A stretch of DNA of 13,735 nt from Lutibacter sp. (GCA_030599055.1 JAUVOS010000043.1:1-13735); one strand, 5' to 3'; shown: positions 1 to 8,649, counted from the stretch's first letter. The notes: a model not told the origin generated them from the letters alone. Translations and numbers: made by a program.

Positions 1-1170
1 AACGCTAAACTCAAAAAAATCAGCTTGGCTTAAAGTAGAATTAATATGTGCACCGATAAATAAATTATTGGTAGGTAAATTATGCGTATTATTCATATAG
101 AGTTTTAAACCCATGCGACCTAAAAACAATTTCTTTAATTCATAACTAAAATCTAATTGATTTTCTTCGATTAAATAATGAGTTTTGTAAAAAGGTTTAA
201 ATAAATTTAAACCGCCGTCAATATTTAAACTTACATGATCCATCATTATTTCAGTATGCAAGTAAACAAATAGATTTGAGGCGTTTAAATTAGGGTTTTC
301 AATAAACTCATCTATTTGTTTTTCAACTATATAATCATAATAATGTTGGTATTTTCTATAACTTAATCCAAAACCGATTTTGTAAGTGTCTTTATATATT
401 GTTCCTCCTGAAATTGAATATACCCATATATTTTTTTTAGCATGGTTTTCTGATAGAAAGTCGTGATAGCCCATACCATTTTTAAATTCAAAATAGGTTT
501 GATATGTTTTAGGAATCAGCGTAGAATTTTTGTCTATGTTTTTATTGTTTTCCGAAAAATAAATATTAGATGAAAGTGAGATTATTGCAGAATTCAAGCC
601 CATATTGGGCAGTTTTGAATGCGCATTAGAGTGATGAAGATAACCACCACCAATTTTTACAGGAAACCTTTTGTTTAACATGAGTTTATAATTCATCAAC
701 AAATAGTAATGTACATTATAATGTGTTAGAACGGCTCTATTATATGCATTTGTTTGAGAGTCATATAATTTATTTATATAAGAAATACCAAGTCCAGTTT
801 TCAAATATAAACGAGAAAGCTTCTGTTTTTTAAAATTATATTCAATAAAGGGAGATAAGGAAATTGCTTTTCCCAATTTATCAACATTTCCAAAATCTGT
901 ATAAGAAACGGCGATACCGGTAGTAGGATAGTTTAATAAGGAAGTCCATTTTTTTGATGATGTATAATGTTTTTTACTAATGTTTATTTGTAGAGATTTT
1001 TGGATTTTTCTTGAGGGAAAATTTGAGTTTGATGGAAGCGTAAGTCCAAATTGCAACTCAGGAGTTATATGAAATTTATCAACAACAGAAAGTTCTTTAT
1101 ACTGTGCATGGCAAGAGATAGTTGCCAACAGAAAAAGAAGTATGGATAGTATTTTATTTTTTCCCCCCAA
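1..1170 (-). CDS. PagL-like acyloxyacyl hydrolase / lipid A deacylase family protein, 3' end cut by window edge
   Basis: This is an open reading frame of 390 codons that is still open at base 1, so the C-terminus is missing. The N-terminus is a signal peptide: a hydrophobic run at about residues 7-19 followed by ISCHAQY, with cleavage likely after Ala22. The rest alternates aromatic and polar residues in short strands, as expected for an outer-membrane beta-barrel. Residues 175-193 contain GGGYLHHSNAH followed by PNMGLN. The H-x-S-N core (His179, Ser181, Asn182) matches the catalytic His/Ser of PagL-type lipid A 3-O-deacylases. By family knowledge these remove an acyl chain from lipid A in the outer membrane. 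The PagL catalytic Glu would lie about 12 residues after the Ser, where this protein has Asn193, so its activity may differ. No ATG is available: an in-frame TGA lies 9 bases upstream, and TTG at 1168-1170 is the only usual start before the signal peptide. Family call fairly sure; substrate inferred. Confidence 0.75.
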   Translation of the reverse strand, partial: MGGKNKILSILLFLLATISCHAQYKELSVVDKFHITPELQFGLTLPSNSNFPSRKIQKSLQINISKKHYTSSKKWTSLLNYPTTGIAVSYTDFGNVDKLGKAISLSPFIEYNFKKQKLSRLYLKTGLGISYINKLYDSQTNAYNRAVLTHYNVHYYLLMNYKLMLNKRFPVKIGGGYLHHSNAHSKLPNMGLNSAIISLSSNIYFSENNKNIDKNSTLIPKTYQTYFEFKNGMGYHDFLSENHAKKNIWVYSISGGTIYKDTYKIGFGLSYRKYQHYYDYIVEKQIDEFIENPNLNASNLFVYLHTEIMMDHVSLNIDGGLNLFKPFYKTHYLIEENQLDFSYELKKLFLGRMGLKLYMNNTHNLPTNNLFIGAHINSTLSQADFFEFSV

Positions 1171-1294
1171 AAAAATTCAACTTTTAATTATCCGATAAAG
1201 TCTGTCATTTTAGTATGATTTTTTAACCTAAAAAAACAGAATAAAGTTCGATTCTAAAAATAGATATATTTAAAACTTTACGTAAAGGTATAAA

Positions 1295-1326
1295 AAAAAC
1301 GTCCAAGTATAAACAAGGACGTTTTT
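1295..1326 (-). terminator. Rho-independent terminator of the T9SS cargo gene
   Basis: A perfect 10-bp inverted repeat (AAAAACGTCC at 1295-1304, GGACGTTTTT at 1317-1326) encloses a 12-base loop. On the minus strand the stem runs into eight T residues (1292-1299). It begins about 40 bases beyond the stop codon of the secreted protein gene (1365), as expected for its terminator. The plus strand also has a T5 run, so it could work in both directions, but no plus-strand gene ends here. Confidence 0.8.
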
Positions 1327-1364
1327 ATATTTATTTCATTTGCCAAATATTTTGGACTAATGAT

Positions 1365-3110
1365 CTATTCAATCACTAACTTTTGAGTGGCAAAATGATT
1401 GTTTTCTTCTACATTAATGATATAAATTCCACTATTTAAAATTGAGATATCTATACTTGTTTTAGAAGTAGTTTGAGCAAAGACTAGCTTTCCTAATATA
1501 GTATATATTTGAATGTTTTTGCTTTGGTTACCATCGGTAGTAATATTTATTACACCATTTTTAACAGGATTTGGATATAATGAAAAACCATTGATTGTTG
1601 TTTCTTGACTTACACCTAAGAAGTCGAAAAAACTACGAGGGGTTATCTGTGGATCACCATTATAACCACCTACAATACATACCATATCAATTGTTGCAGT
1701 AGGTAGTGCTTCGTTATTTACCACATAATCTGCATCATAAAAATCAGTTCTTAAAAATGAAGTGGCAGTTGTGTCATCAATTGGGTAATTTTCACCTGCT
1801 TGGAAAGTTCCATCAGCTGTACCTGCACCACCATCGTCATAATCTGAAATAGTTACATTTAAAACTTTAATTAATTCAGACTCATAGTCAGCTAAAGCTT
1901 TTGTACCTGTAAGATCAAGAAGAGTAATTACTTCTGGAGTAATTACATTTCCAGTAGAATTAGGTGCACCAGGATCGGCAGTAGGCACTAACTGTAGTAC
2001 TTGATTGTAAGAATCCAATTTCCCTCTTAGATTTACAACACCATCACCTTCGCTATAAACTGTGGTAATGATACCATCGTTGTCATCAATTTTCATTCCA
2101 GCTGTTGTGTCTTGCACCCATTTTTGGTTTCTATTAGCTTGAGCATAAGTACCGAAAACCTCTCCGGTAACACGATAATAATCTCCTTCGGTTCCTGCAC
2201 GTAAAGCGGCAAGATTAGCCACATCAGTATAAGCAGCAATGTCAAAAGCAACCTGGTCATTTACTTCAGGAGATAATACAGCACCTGAATTATCAACTAA
2301 TTCCATATAAAAAGTATGCGCTCCAGAAGCCAAACCTGATAAAGTGATAGGGTCAGTAGTATAGTAATCTATAGAAGTAGCACCATCTAAACTATATTTA
2401 ATATAACCGTCGCCACCAGAACTTGCTACAACAAAATTAGCAACATTAAAAGTGACATCATAAGCAGTTATTTCAGGGTTATAAGTAGTATTGGCAGGAT
2501 ATAATATTGTAATTGCAGGATCAGATGAAGCCGTATATGTATAAGTTCCTACTGGAAATGGTATCGCTGAAGTTGCATTTGTTGTTTCTCCATCAAATGT
2601 ATTTATACCACTAAATGTCCAGTTAGCCAAAACAAAAGTAGAACCATCTGGTCCAGTACCGTCAACTCTATATGCCCAACCGTCTAAATATTCCCATGGT
2701 TCACCTGTGCCATCGACATTGATATCACCAAATATATCGACTACTCCTCCATTCATAAATAATTCAATTGCATCATCACCGTTTATTGACATGGCTCCTG
2801 AAGTATAATTTGGAGCAAAACCAAAGAAATTTGTAAACTCTATATCCTCAGAGGCGATATATATAAAATCACCAGCAGTAGCAGCATCGGCTGGAAAAGT
2901 AAATTCTTCGCCATCACTTCCATCTCCGTTATTTGCACTTCCAACTCCATAGATACTTAAATCAGAAATATTGTTGATTACGTATAGTTCTATACCTTTT
3001 GGAATTCCTCCAGTTAGCGGTCCATCAAAAGTTCCAGTAATGATTAAATCTTGTCCAAAAGACAAACTAGTCACTAAAATTGCGACCAATAATAAATAAA
3101 TTTTTTTCAT
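1365..3110 (-). CDS. Secreted lamin-tail-domain protein with OB-fold-like region and T9SS type A sorting domain
   Basis: The predicted protein has 581 residues. Residues 1-20 are a signal peptide (MKKIYLLL... ending SLSFGQ). Residues 21-188 resemble the lamin-tail-like module common in flavobacterial exported proteins, with conserved patches GIELYVINN, NGDGSDGEEF, INGDDAIEL and GTGEPWEYLDGWAYR. Residues 195-292 look like an Ig/chitobiase-like beta module. Residues 294-496 (VTGEVFG, VQDTTAGMKI, VNLRGKL) resemble the OB-fold/DUF5689 segment often joined to extracellular nucleases, but no nuclease domain is present. Residues 507-581 are a Por/T9SS type A sorting domain (FSLYPNPVKNG ... GIYIINV ... 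QKLVIE), so the protein should cross the outer membrane by type IX secretion. I chose ATG at 3108-3110 because the longer frame begins with a TTG that lies inside the -7 promoter box and would put 13 residues before the signal peptide. It appears monocistronic, with its own promoter and terminator. The ligand or substrate cannot be read from the sequence. Confidence 0.88.
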   Translation of the reverse strand: MKKIYLLLVAILVTSLSFGQDLIITGTFDGPLTGGIPKGIELYVINNISDLSIYGVGSANNGDGSDGEEFTFPADAATAGDFIYIASEDIEFTNFFGFAPNYTSGAMSINGDDAIELFMNGGVVDIFGDINVDGTGEPWEYLDGWAYRVDGTGPDGSTFVLANWTFSGINTFDGETTNATSAIPFPVGTYTYTASSDPAITILYPANTTYNPEITAYDVTFNVANFVVASSGGDGYIKYSLDGATSIDYYTTDPITLSGLASGAHTFYMELVDNSGAVLSPEVNDQVAFDIAAYTDVANLAALRAGTEGDYYRVTGEVFGTYAQANRNQKWVQDTTAGMKIDDNDGIITTVYSEGDGVVNLRGKLDSYNQVLQLVPTADPGAPNSTGNVITPEVITLLDLTGTKALADYESELIKVLNVTISDYDDGGAGTADGTFQAGENYPIDDTTATSFLRTDFYDADYVVNNEALPTATIDMVCIVGGYNGDPQITPRSFFDFLGVSQETTINGFSLYPNPVKNGVINITTDGNQSKNIQIYTILGKLVFAQTTSKTSIDISILNSGIYIINVEENNHFATQKLVIE

Positions 3111-3146
3111 AATAGTATATTTAAATTTTAAAAAATTGAGCAGTGA

Positions 3147-3154
3147 CAAAGGTA
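3147..3154 (-). promoter_or_regulatory. Flavobacterial -7 promoter box for the T9SS cargo gene
   Basis: The minus strand reads TACCTTTG, a full match to the Bacteroidota TAnnTTTG -7 box. Transcription would start near 3141, giving a leader of about 30 bases before ATG 3110. A TTG further upstream is 26 bases away, longer than the usual 17-23, so the -33 element is uncertain. The box lies in the 87-base gap after batE, suggesting this gene is transcribed separately. Confidence 0.6.
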
Positions 3155-3197
3155 CAATAAGTTTGCGAAATAATTAAGGGCAACGTAACTTTAAAGG

Positions 3198-3965
3198 CTA
3201 TTTTAACTTTTTAAAAGTATCGTTTAAAAGCCATCCTATTTTTCCATCGACTACTTTAATTTTTGACCAACTATCCATATTTTCAAGGACCAAAACTTTT
3301 GTGCCTTCGTGCAATTCAAAAGCTTCTAAAGCGGCATGATTAGGTTCTGATTTTACAGATACTTTTGTATTAAAAATAATGGCAGGTTGGTTGTGCATAT
3401 CGTAGTGTTTGGCTTTTATTGTAAAACTTAAACTAATCAAAAATAAAGCAATACTTATAAAGCTAAGGATAAAAAATACACGCTTAGTATGGGTATATTT
3501 AGCAAAATGATAAAGTAGAAAAAAGGAACTGAGTAAAAAAACTAAAAAAACACTAATCCAAGCCCATATGTTATAAGAAATTGGATAAATTATCCGTTCA
3601 TTAATCTTTTGAAAAACACTTTTAGGAAGTATTTCAAAAGCATCAATAGTCATTCTTTGAGCGAATATTAAATTATGTTTTGCATCCTCGTGATTGGGGT
3701 TTGATAATAGTGCTTTTTCGTAATAATAAATACTTGGCGCAACTTGATTGAGTTTGTAATAGGTATTTCCTAAATTATAAAATAAATCAGCAGAATGCAG
3801 ACCTAAACTATCAATTTGTTGGTAGTTACTCAAGGCCTCTTCGTAAAAACCATTGCGATAAGCAGTATTTGCATTTTCGAATAGAATATCACTTTGACTG
3901 GCACTATCTTGTGCAGATAAAACGCCTGTTAATAGAAATAATAGGTATAAGATTTGTTGTTTCAT
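3198..3965 (-). CDS. batE: BatE: TPR and SH3-domain membrane protein of the Bat (aerotolerance) set
   Basis: The protein has 255 residues. Residues 1-19 are a signal peptide (ending GVLSAQ). Residues 22-102 form tetratricopeptide repeats (YEEALSNYQQI, FYNLGNTYYKLNQ, YYEKALLSNPNHEDAKHN). Two transmembrane helices lie at about 132-153 and 163-183, and residues 199-253 form a bacterial SH3 domain (VSVKSEPN ... GTKVLVLE ... WSKIKVVDGKIGWL). TPR, then membrane hairpin, then SH3 is the architecture of BatE, the last product of Bacteroidota bat operons. By family knowledge these proteins form an envelope complex linked to stress or oxygen tolerance; the molecular role is unresolved. The ATG overlaps the batD stop codon by 4 bases (3962-3965), implying translational coupling. 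No clear terminator was seen after the stop. Confidence 0.85.
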   Translation of the reverse strand: MKQQILYLLFLLTGVLSAQDSASQSDILFENANTAYRNGFYEEALSNYQQIDSLGLHSADLFYNLGNTYYKLNQVAPSIYYYEKALLSNPNHEDAKHNLIFAQRMTIDAFEILPKSVFQKINERIIYPISYNIWAWISVFLVFLLSSFFLLYHFAKYTHTKRVFFILSFISIALFLISLSFTIKAKHYDMHNQPAIIFNTKVSVKSEPNHAALEAFELHEGTKVLVLENMDSWSKIKVVDGKIGWLLNDTFKKLK

Positions 3966-5785
3966 GCGTTCTTATATGCTTTTATTTCAGAATTAATTTT
4001 TGAAAGAACTCCACTTGCTTTTTTGTAAACTCCTTGCATTTTTAAGTTTGTAGTTGGCGTATAACGCCCAAAATTACAAGCGTCTAATACTTCATTAAGT
4101 TGAACAATTGTCTGATCACTTGCTTGATGTTTTTTGAGCAGTTCTCCAATTTTTTCTTGACTAATATCAGAAGTCTCAATAGATAATTTTGCTTTTAAAA
4201 AATTATGTAAGGCTTTTTCCAAAGCGATATAAAAAGCTTCTTTATTGTTTATTTGTTTTTTGGCTTCTGATAAATATTTCCTCGCTAACTTATCAGCAGC
4301 TCTTTTTTTATTTCCCGCAATATCTCCCATCATTTTTTTACGCTTCCTTCCAATAAAAACACCTACAGGAATCGTCAATAAGAATAATGATAATAAACCA
4401 TAATACCATTTAGAATTATAAAACTCAAAAGTATTTCCGGAGATAAATTCGGTTTGAGTACGAATAAATCTAAAATTGCCTCCTGTGTTTTTTACAAATT
4501 GTTTTTGTGAGGTTTCATCGTTTGTGGTTGAAGGCAATTCTTTTCCTTCTGTAACCTCAATTATCAATTCTTTTGATGTAAGAGAGTGATATTGTTTATC
4601 TTTTGGATTAAAATAAGAAAAATTAAGAACAGGAATTTTATATTTACCCTTATATTCTGGAACAATAGAATAACTATCTGTAATATTCCCTTTTAATCCC
4701 CGTAAAGTAGTACGAACTTTTTGCTTGTTTTCAGGTGTATAGACTTCCAATTCTGCAGGTACAACAAGTTTAGGAATTTCAAATAATTTTAAATTACCTT
4801 CACCCGTAATTTTAACTTGAATTTGAGTTGATTCATTTGCTTTAAGTGAAATTTTACTAGCACTAACATCCAAATTATAATTACCAACGGCTCCGGTAAA
4901 GTCAACGGGTTTTCCTTCAATTGGTAATGGTTTTACACGGATTAGTCTTTTATTAGAAGCATAATGAGCGCTTATCCTGCGTGTTTGTGCATTACCAAAA
5001 AAATCATAACGTCCCGTTGGAACACTAACAGCCATATCCATTGCCATTGGGTTAACATACAACTTTCCTGATTTTTGAGGTATTAAAACGGTTTTTTTAA
5101 TAGTGTAATAACGATAGGTTTTACCATTAAAATCTCCATTTTTTTCTTGGTTATTCTTGATTGGAATTTCTTGATTCCAAAAGCCTTCATATTTTGGATT
5201 TTCACCAAATTGAGGACTACTAAAGCCTACTTTTTTACTAAAGTACAAACGATATTCAACAAAAACACTTTCCCCGACATAGGGACTTGAGTTTGAAACA
5301 AAAGCTACTAAATGTATATTCTCTTGCGCAATATAATTTGGATCGTTAGGGTTTTTAGGGATTGCAACTTTTTCACTGACATTTATTGTAACAGCGTTAG
5401 CGTGAATAATTTTTCCTTTGTATTCTATTTGCGCAGGAGAAATAGTAAATTTTCCTACTACTTTAGGCTCTAGAATATAAATATAAGATTGAGAATAAGA
5501 CGATTTTCCATTAACCCAAGACTGACTAACAGATGAGCTAGGACCCGCAACTACTTTAAAATTACTAAAATCAGGAGCTTTAAAATTATCAGCTCCGTTT
5601 TTATTAATGCTAAACTCTATTTTAAAACGCTGATTAACTCCCAAAACATTTTTACTGAGGGCTGCGGTAAACTCAAAATCTTGAGCGAAAACAAATCCGC
5701 TAACGAGTAGAAAGAATAAAACAATATGCTTTTTAGAAAACAAAATAATACACTTTGTGTTTTTAATCAAATGCAAAAGTCGCAA
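3962..5785 (-). CDS. batD: BatD family protein
   Basis: The protein has up to 607 residues. A signal peptide core (HIVLFFLLVSGFVFAQ) ends near residue 35. A long periplasmic beta-rich region follows, containing the BatD signature stretch VAGPSSSVSQSWVNGK, then YIYILEPKVVGKFTISPAQIEYKGK and further repeats (KISLKANESTQIQVKITG). One transmembrane helix at about 460-479 is followed by a basic patch (RKRKK) and a helical cytoplasmic tail of about 128 residues. This matches the BatD 'oxygen tolerance' family. No ATG precedes the signal peptide: the frame opens with TTG at 5783-5785, and a second TTG at 5741-5743 would give the tidier start L-F-S-K-K-H. The gene lies 67 bases after dtd and overlaps batE. 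batA, batB and batC are not upstream, which is unusual. Family assignment is firm; the exact start is not. Confidence 0.88.
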   Translation of the reverse strand: MRLLHLIKNTKCIILFSKKHIVLFFLLVSGFVFAQDFEFTAALSKNVLGVNQRFKIEFSINKNGADNFKAPDFSNFKVVAGPSSSVSQSWVNGKSSYSQSYIYILEPKVVGKFTISPAQIEYKGKIIHANAVTINVSEKVAIPKNPNDPNYIAQENIHLVAFVSNSSPYVGESVFVEYRLYFSKKVGFSSPQFGENPKYEGFWNQEIPIKNNQEKNGDFNGKTYRYYTIKKTVLIPQKSGKLYVNPMAMDMAVSVPTGRYDFFGNAQTRRISAHYASNKRLIRVKPLPIEGKPVDFTGAVGNYNLDVSASKISLKANESTQIQVKITGEGNLKLFEIPKLVVPAELEVYTPENKQKVRTTLRGLKGNITDSYSIVPEYKGKYKIPVLNFSYFNPKDKQYHSLTSKELIIEVTEGKELPSTTNDETSQKQFVKNTGGNFRFIRTQTEFISGNTFEFYNSKWYYGLLSLFLLTIPVGVFIGRKRKKMMGDIAGNKKRAADKLARKYLSEAKKQINNKEAFYIALEKALHNFLKAKLSIETSDISQEKIGELLKKHQASDQTIVQLNEVLDACNFGRYTPTTNLKMQGVYKKASGVLSKINSEIKAYKNA

Positions 5786-5852
5786 TACACCATTAAAACC
5801 ACAAGATTAGACTGAAAAAGTTATGTTAAAAAATCGCTACTAGCATATAAAA

Positions 5853-6305
5853 CTAAATACGATCTTTGGTATCAATAAGTATAGTAACAGGTCCATCATT
5901 AATAAAATCTAACTGCATATAAGCCCCAAATTTTCCTGTTTGAACTTTTTTATTCAAATTTTGCTCTAATTGCTTTATAAAACTTTCGTACAAAGGAATA
6001 GCAATTTCAGGTTTTGCTGCTTTGATATACGAAGGCCGGTTTCCTTTTTTAGTACTAGCGTGTAATGTAAATTGACTGACGACAATCATTTCTCCATCAA
6101 TATTTTTTACAGAATGATTCATTATTCCATTATCATCATCAAAAACACGCAGATTCGTTATTTTACCTGACAACCAGACAATATCCTTACTCGTATCTGT
6201 CGGTTCAATACCTAATAAAATCAACAATCCTCTTTTTATAGTGGCTACCTTTTTAGTATCAATTATAACCGAGGCTTTAGTAACTCGTTGGATGACTGCT
6301 TTCAT
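5853..6305 (-). CDS. dtd: D-aminoacyl-tRNA deacylase (DTD)
   Basis: The 150-residue protein has the normal length for DTD. It begins MKAVIQRVTKASV, as is typical, and carries both active-site signatures: SQFTLHA at residues 77-83 and NDGPVT at 136-141, which contains the Gly-cisPro pair (Gly138-Pro139) used for chiral proofreading. The cytosolic enzyme hydrolyses D-amino acids (and glycine mischarged on tRNA-Ala) from tRNA, protecting translation. The ATG start is unambiguous. It follows rsgA on the same strand with a 142-base spacer containing repeats, and batD follows 67 bases after its stop. Pairing with rsgA is familiar from Bacteroidota genomes; being followed by batD is not something I recall as usual. 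Confidence 0.96.
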   Translation of the reverse strand: MKAVIQRVTKASVIIDTKKVATIKRGLLILLGIEPTDTSKDIVWLSGKITNLRVFDDDNGIMNHSVKNIDGEMIVVSQFTLHASTKKGNRPSYIKAAKPEIAIPLYESFIKQLEQNLNKKVQTGKFGAYMQLDFINDGPVTILIDTKDRI

Positions 6306-6313
6306 TTTTTAGT

Positions 6314-6447
6314 GGCTTTGAGCATTGGGAAATAAGCCGTCAACTCAAGGTGTTTTTATTATTCTTACTAAATTTATTTCTTATTAATATATTGGATGCT
6401 ATAAGATTTTATCATCAGCTCAAAGCCCAAATCCCAAATCCCAAAAC
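6314..6447. repeat. Spacer with long-range inverted repeat and heptamer array between rsgA and dtd
   Basis: A perfect 10-bp inverted repeat (GGCTTTGAGC at 6314-6323, GCTCAAAGCC at 6418-6427) encloses 94 AT-rich bases. Its right arm runs directly into three heptamers of CCCAAAT/CCCAAAA (6426-6446). The whole spacer lies between the rsgA stop and the dtd start and contains no open reading frame of note. Whether it acts in RNA (attenuation, processing) or is an inert dispersed repeat cannot be decided here. Confidence 0.55.
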
Positions 6448-7371
6448 CTATCTATAAGGGCTACTTTCATTTTCTAACAATTGCAAATAATTATAATATC
6501 GTGATTCAGAAACTTCTCCATTTTCAACTGCTTTTTTTACAGCACAATCTGGTTCGTTGACATGTCGGCAATTATTGAATTTACATTTTTCTTTTAATGC
6601 AAAAATTTCAGGGAAATAATCTCCGGTTTCTTCCTGTGAAAAATCGACTATTCCAAAACCTTTAATTCCGGGCGTATCTATGATAAATCCACCGAAATGT
6701 AACGGATACATTTCAGCAAAAGTAGTGGTATGTGCCCCTTGTTTATGAGCTTCAGAAATGGGTTTTGTTTTGATGTTTAAGTTAGGCTCAATAGCATTGA
6801 TTAAAGTTGATTTTCCCACTCCGGAATGACCGGCAAAAAGCGTTGTTTTATCTTTCATTAATTTTTTTACCGCTTCAATATTTGTTCCTTCTATGGCTGA
6901 AATATCGATACAAGTATATCCTATCTTTTCGTAAAGTTGTTTTAAATAGTCTTTTTCAAATAGCAAATCATCATCATAAGAATCAATTTTATTAAATAGC
7001 AATACGGCTCTGATATGATAGGCCTCGGCAGTTGCTAAAAAACGATCGATAAAAGCAGTATAGGTTCTGGGGTTTTCTAGGGTAATTAGTAAAAAAGCTA
7101 TATCAATATTAGCTGCAATAACATGGGTTTGTTTTGATAAGTTAACCGATTTTCTAATGATGTAATTTTTTCGGTCGTGAATAGCATTTATTATTCCCGT
7201 GTTCTTGTTGGGTTCAATTTCGAAATTAACTAAATCACCAACAGCTACGGGATTGGTGCTTTTAATTCCTTTAATACGAAACTTTCCTTTAATACGACAT
7301 TCAAAGGTTTTTCCTTCTTTTGTACGTACTTTATACCAACTTCCGGTAGATTTTGTTACAACTCCTTGCAT
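6448..7371 (-). CDS. rsgA: Ribosome small subunit-dependent GTPase A (RsgA/YjeQ)
   Basis: The protein has 307 residues from the chosen start. The N-terminus is an OB-fold (VVTKSTGSWYKV, GKFRIKG, NPVAVGD). The circularly permuted GTPase domain follows, with motif order G4-G1-G3: NKID, then the P-loop GHSGVGKST, then DTPG. The C-terminus has the zinc knuckle C-x4-C-x-H-x5-C (CKFNNCRHVNEPDC). These features are specific for RsgA, which binds the 30S subunit late in assembly and helps release assembly factors. I chose ATG 7369-7371 (MQGVVTKSTG) because the family normally begins M-x-G-x-V directly; an ATG 18 bases upstream (7387-7389) would add MFTFTP. It follows the desaturase gene by 110 bases and precedes dtd, all on the minus strand. 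Confidence 0.96.
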   Translation of the reverse strand: MQGVVTKSTGSWYKVRTKEGKTFECRIKGKFRIKGIKSTNPVAVGDLVNFEIEPNKNTGIINAIHDRKNYIIRKSVNLSKQTHVIAANIDIAFLLITLENPRTYTAFIDRFLATAEAYHIRAVLLFNKIDSYDDDLLFEKDYLKQLYEKIGYTCIDISAIEGTNIEAVKKLMKDKTTLFAGHSGVGKSTLINAIEPNLNIKTKPISEAHKQGAHTTTFAEMYPLHFGGFIIDTPGIKGFGIVDFSQEETGDYFPEIFALKEKCKFNNCRHVNEPDCAVKKAVENGEVSESRYYNYLQLLENESSPYR

Positions 7372-7481
7372 AGGCGTAAAAGTAAACAAGATTATTTAAA
7401 ATCCTTAAATCCGCAAGTCTTTTTATAGCTGACACGAATTACACAAATTAAATCCTTACAGATTTTAGGTATAATGTAAAG

Positions 7482-8594
7482 CTATGCCTTTGCTAAACGT
7501 TTTTCATATTTCCCTGTTCCTAACTGATTTAACATTAAAAAATGACTTTTTAAAGCCCCCAAAAATGTTTTGTGCTGATGATAGGTTATATCAAAATCTG
7601 CTGCCGTTTGTTTGACAATTTTAGAAATCTTTTTATAGTGAACATGACAAATCTTGGGAAATAAATGATGTTCAACCTGGTAGTTTAAACCTCCGATAAA
7701 CCATGAGAAAAGGATACTTTTATCTGCAAAATTTGAAGTGGTTTGCATTTGATGAATCGCCCAATTATTTTCTATACTACTGTTTTTATCAGGTAATGGA
7801 AAGGCTGTTTCTTGAATCACATGAGCCGGTTGAAAAATCAGAGCTAGCGCAAGACCGGTAATGAAATGCATAATAAAAAATCCCAATACCGAGATCCACC
7901 ATGATACATCAACTAATAAAATAGGAAGCACAATAAACAACACTGTGTACCAGATTTTGTGAAAAATTATTCGGGTAAGTGCTTTATTAAAAGTAAGCCC
8001 TTGCCCCGAAAGCAATCCTTTTTTATTGTAACGAACTAATTGAAGGAAATCTTTGGCAGTATACCAATATAAACTCATAATAGCATAAAAGAAAGGCGCA
8101 TAAAACACTTGAAAACGATGCATATACTTTCGATCTTGATTTGGCGAAAATCGCATTAATGGATTTGCAATATCTTCATCATATCCATCAATATTTGTAT
8201 AGGAATGATGTAAAACATTGTGTTGTATTATCCAATTTTTATGATAACCTCCTAAAAAGTTGAGCATAAAACCAAGTGCTTTATTTACTTTTTTGTTTTT
8301 TGAATAGGAACCATGATTGGCGTCATGCATCACCGATAAGCCAATTCCTGACATCCCTAAACCCATTAAAACCCACATAAAAAGTACCATACCATTTGTG
8401 GAGATAACACCTGTAAGCATTAAAAGTAACGGGATGAAGTACAATACCAACATAAAAGTTGTTTTAAATTTCATATTAAAATTGGCATATTTTGAAATGT
8501 TATTTTCTTTAAAATAGGCATTGACTCTAACTCGTAATTCTTTTAAAAACTCCGGTCGAATTTGAGACTTAAATTTGATTGCAGTAAAACTCAT
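7482..8594 (-). CDS. Membrane fatty acid desaturase (acyl-CoA/acyl-lipid type)
   Basis: The protein has 370 residues with four or more hydrophobic segments (about 46-63, 68-88, 163-179, 213-256). All three di-iron histidine boxes are present: H90-DAN-H94, H125-NVL-H129-H130, and Q306-VE-H309-H310. The sequence QVEHHLFP in box 3 is the form seen in front-end/linoleoyl-CoA-type desaturases, so the enzyme should insert a cis double bond into a membrane or CoA-bound acyl chain using O2 and an electron donor. Position specificity cannot be read from sequence, and no cytochrome b5 domain is fused. Such enzymes commonly help keep membranes fluid in the cold. The gene is first in the minus-strand series that continues into rsgA, and has its own promoter-like box with a palindrome next to it. 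Confidence 0.93.
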   Translation of the reverse strand: MSFTAIKFKSQIRPEFLKELRVRVNAYFKENNISKYANFNMKFKTTFMLVLYFIPLLLMLTGVISTNGMVLFMWVLMGLGMSGIGLSVMHDANHGSYSKNKKVNKALGFMLNFLGGYHKNWIIQHNVLHHSYTNIDGYDEDIANPLMRFSPNQDRKYMHRFQVFYAPFFYAIMSLYWYTAKDFLQLVRYNKKGLLSGQGLTFNKALTRIIFHKIWYTVLFIVLPILLVDVSWWISVLGFFIMHFITGLALALIFQPAHVIQETAFPLPDKNSSIENNWAIHQMQTTSNFADKSILFSWFIGGLNYQVEHHLFPKICHVHYKKISKIVKQTAADFDITYHQHKTFLGALKSHFLMLNQLGTGKYEKRLAKA

Positions 8595-8649
8595 TGTTTT
8601 GATATTTAGGAAATGCTTATCACAAATGAAGTGAATAATTGTTTGAGAA

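Noticed and set aside
3111..3149. Longer N-terminus for the T9SS cargo protein starting at TTG 3149
   Set aside because: That TTG lies within the TACCTTTG promoter box and would place 13 extra residues ahead of a perfect signal peptide.
6807..8517. Plus-strand open frames at 6807-6995, 7199-7399 and 8317-8517
   Set aside because: All lie antisense to rsgA or the desaturase gene, whose motifs are complete; the peptides have no coherent features.
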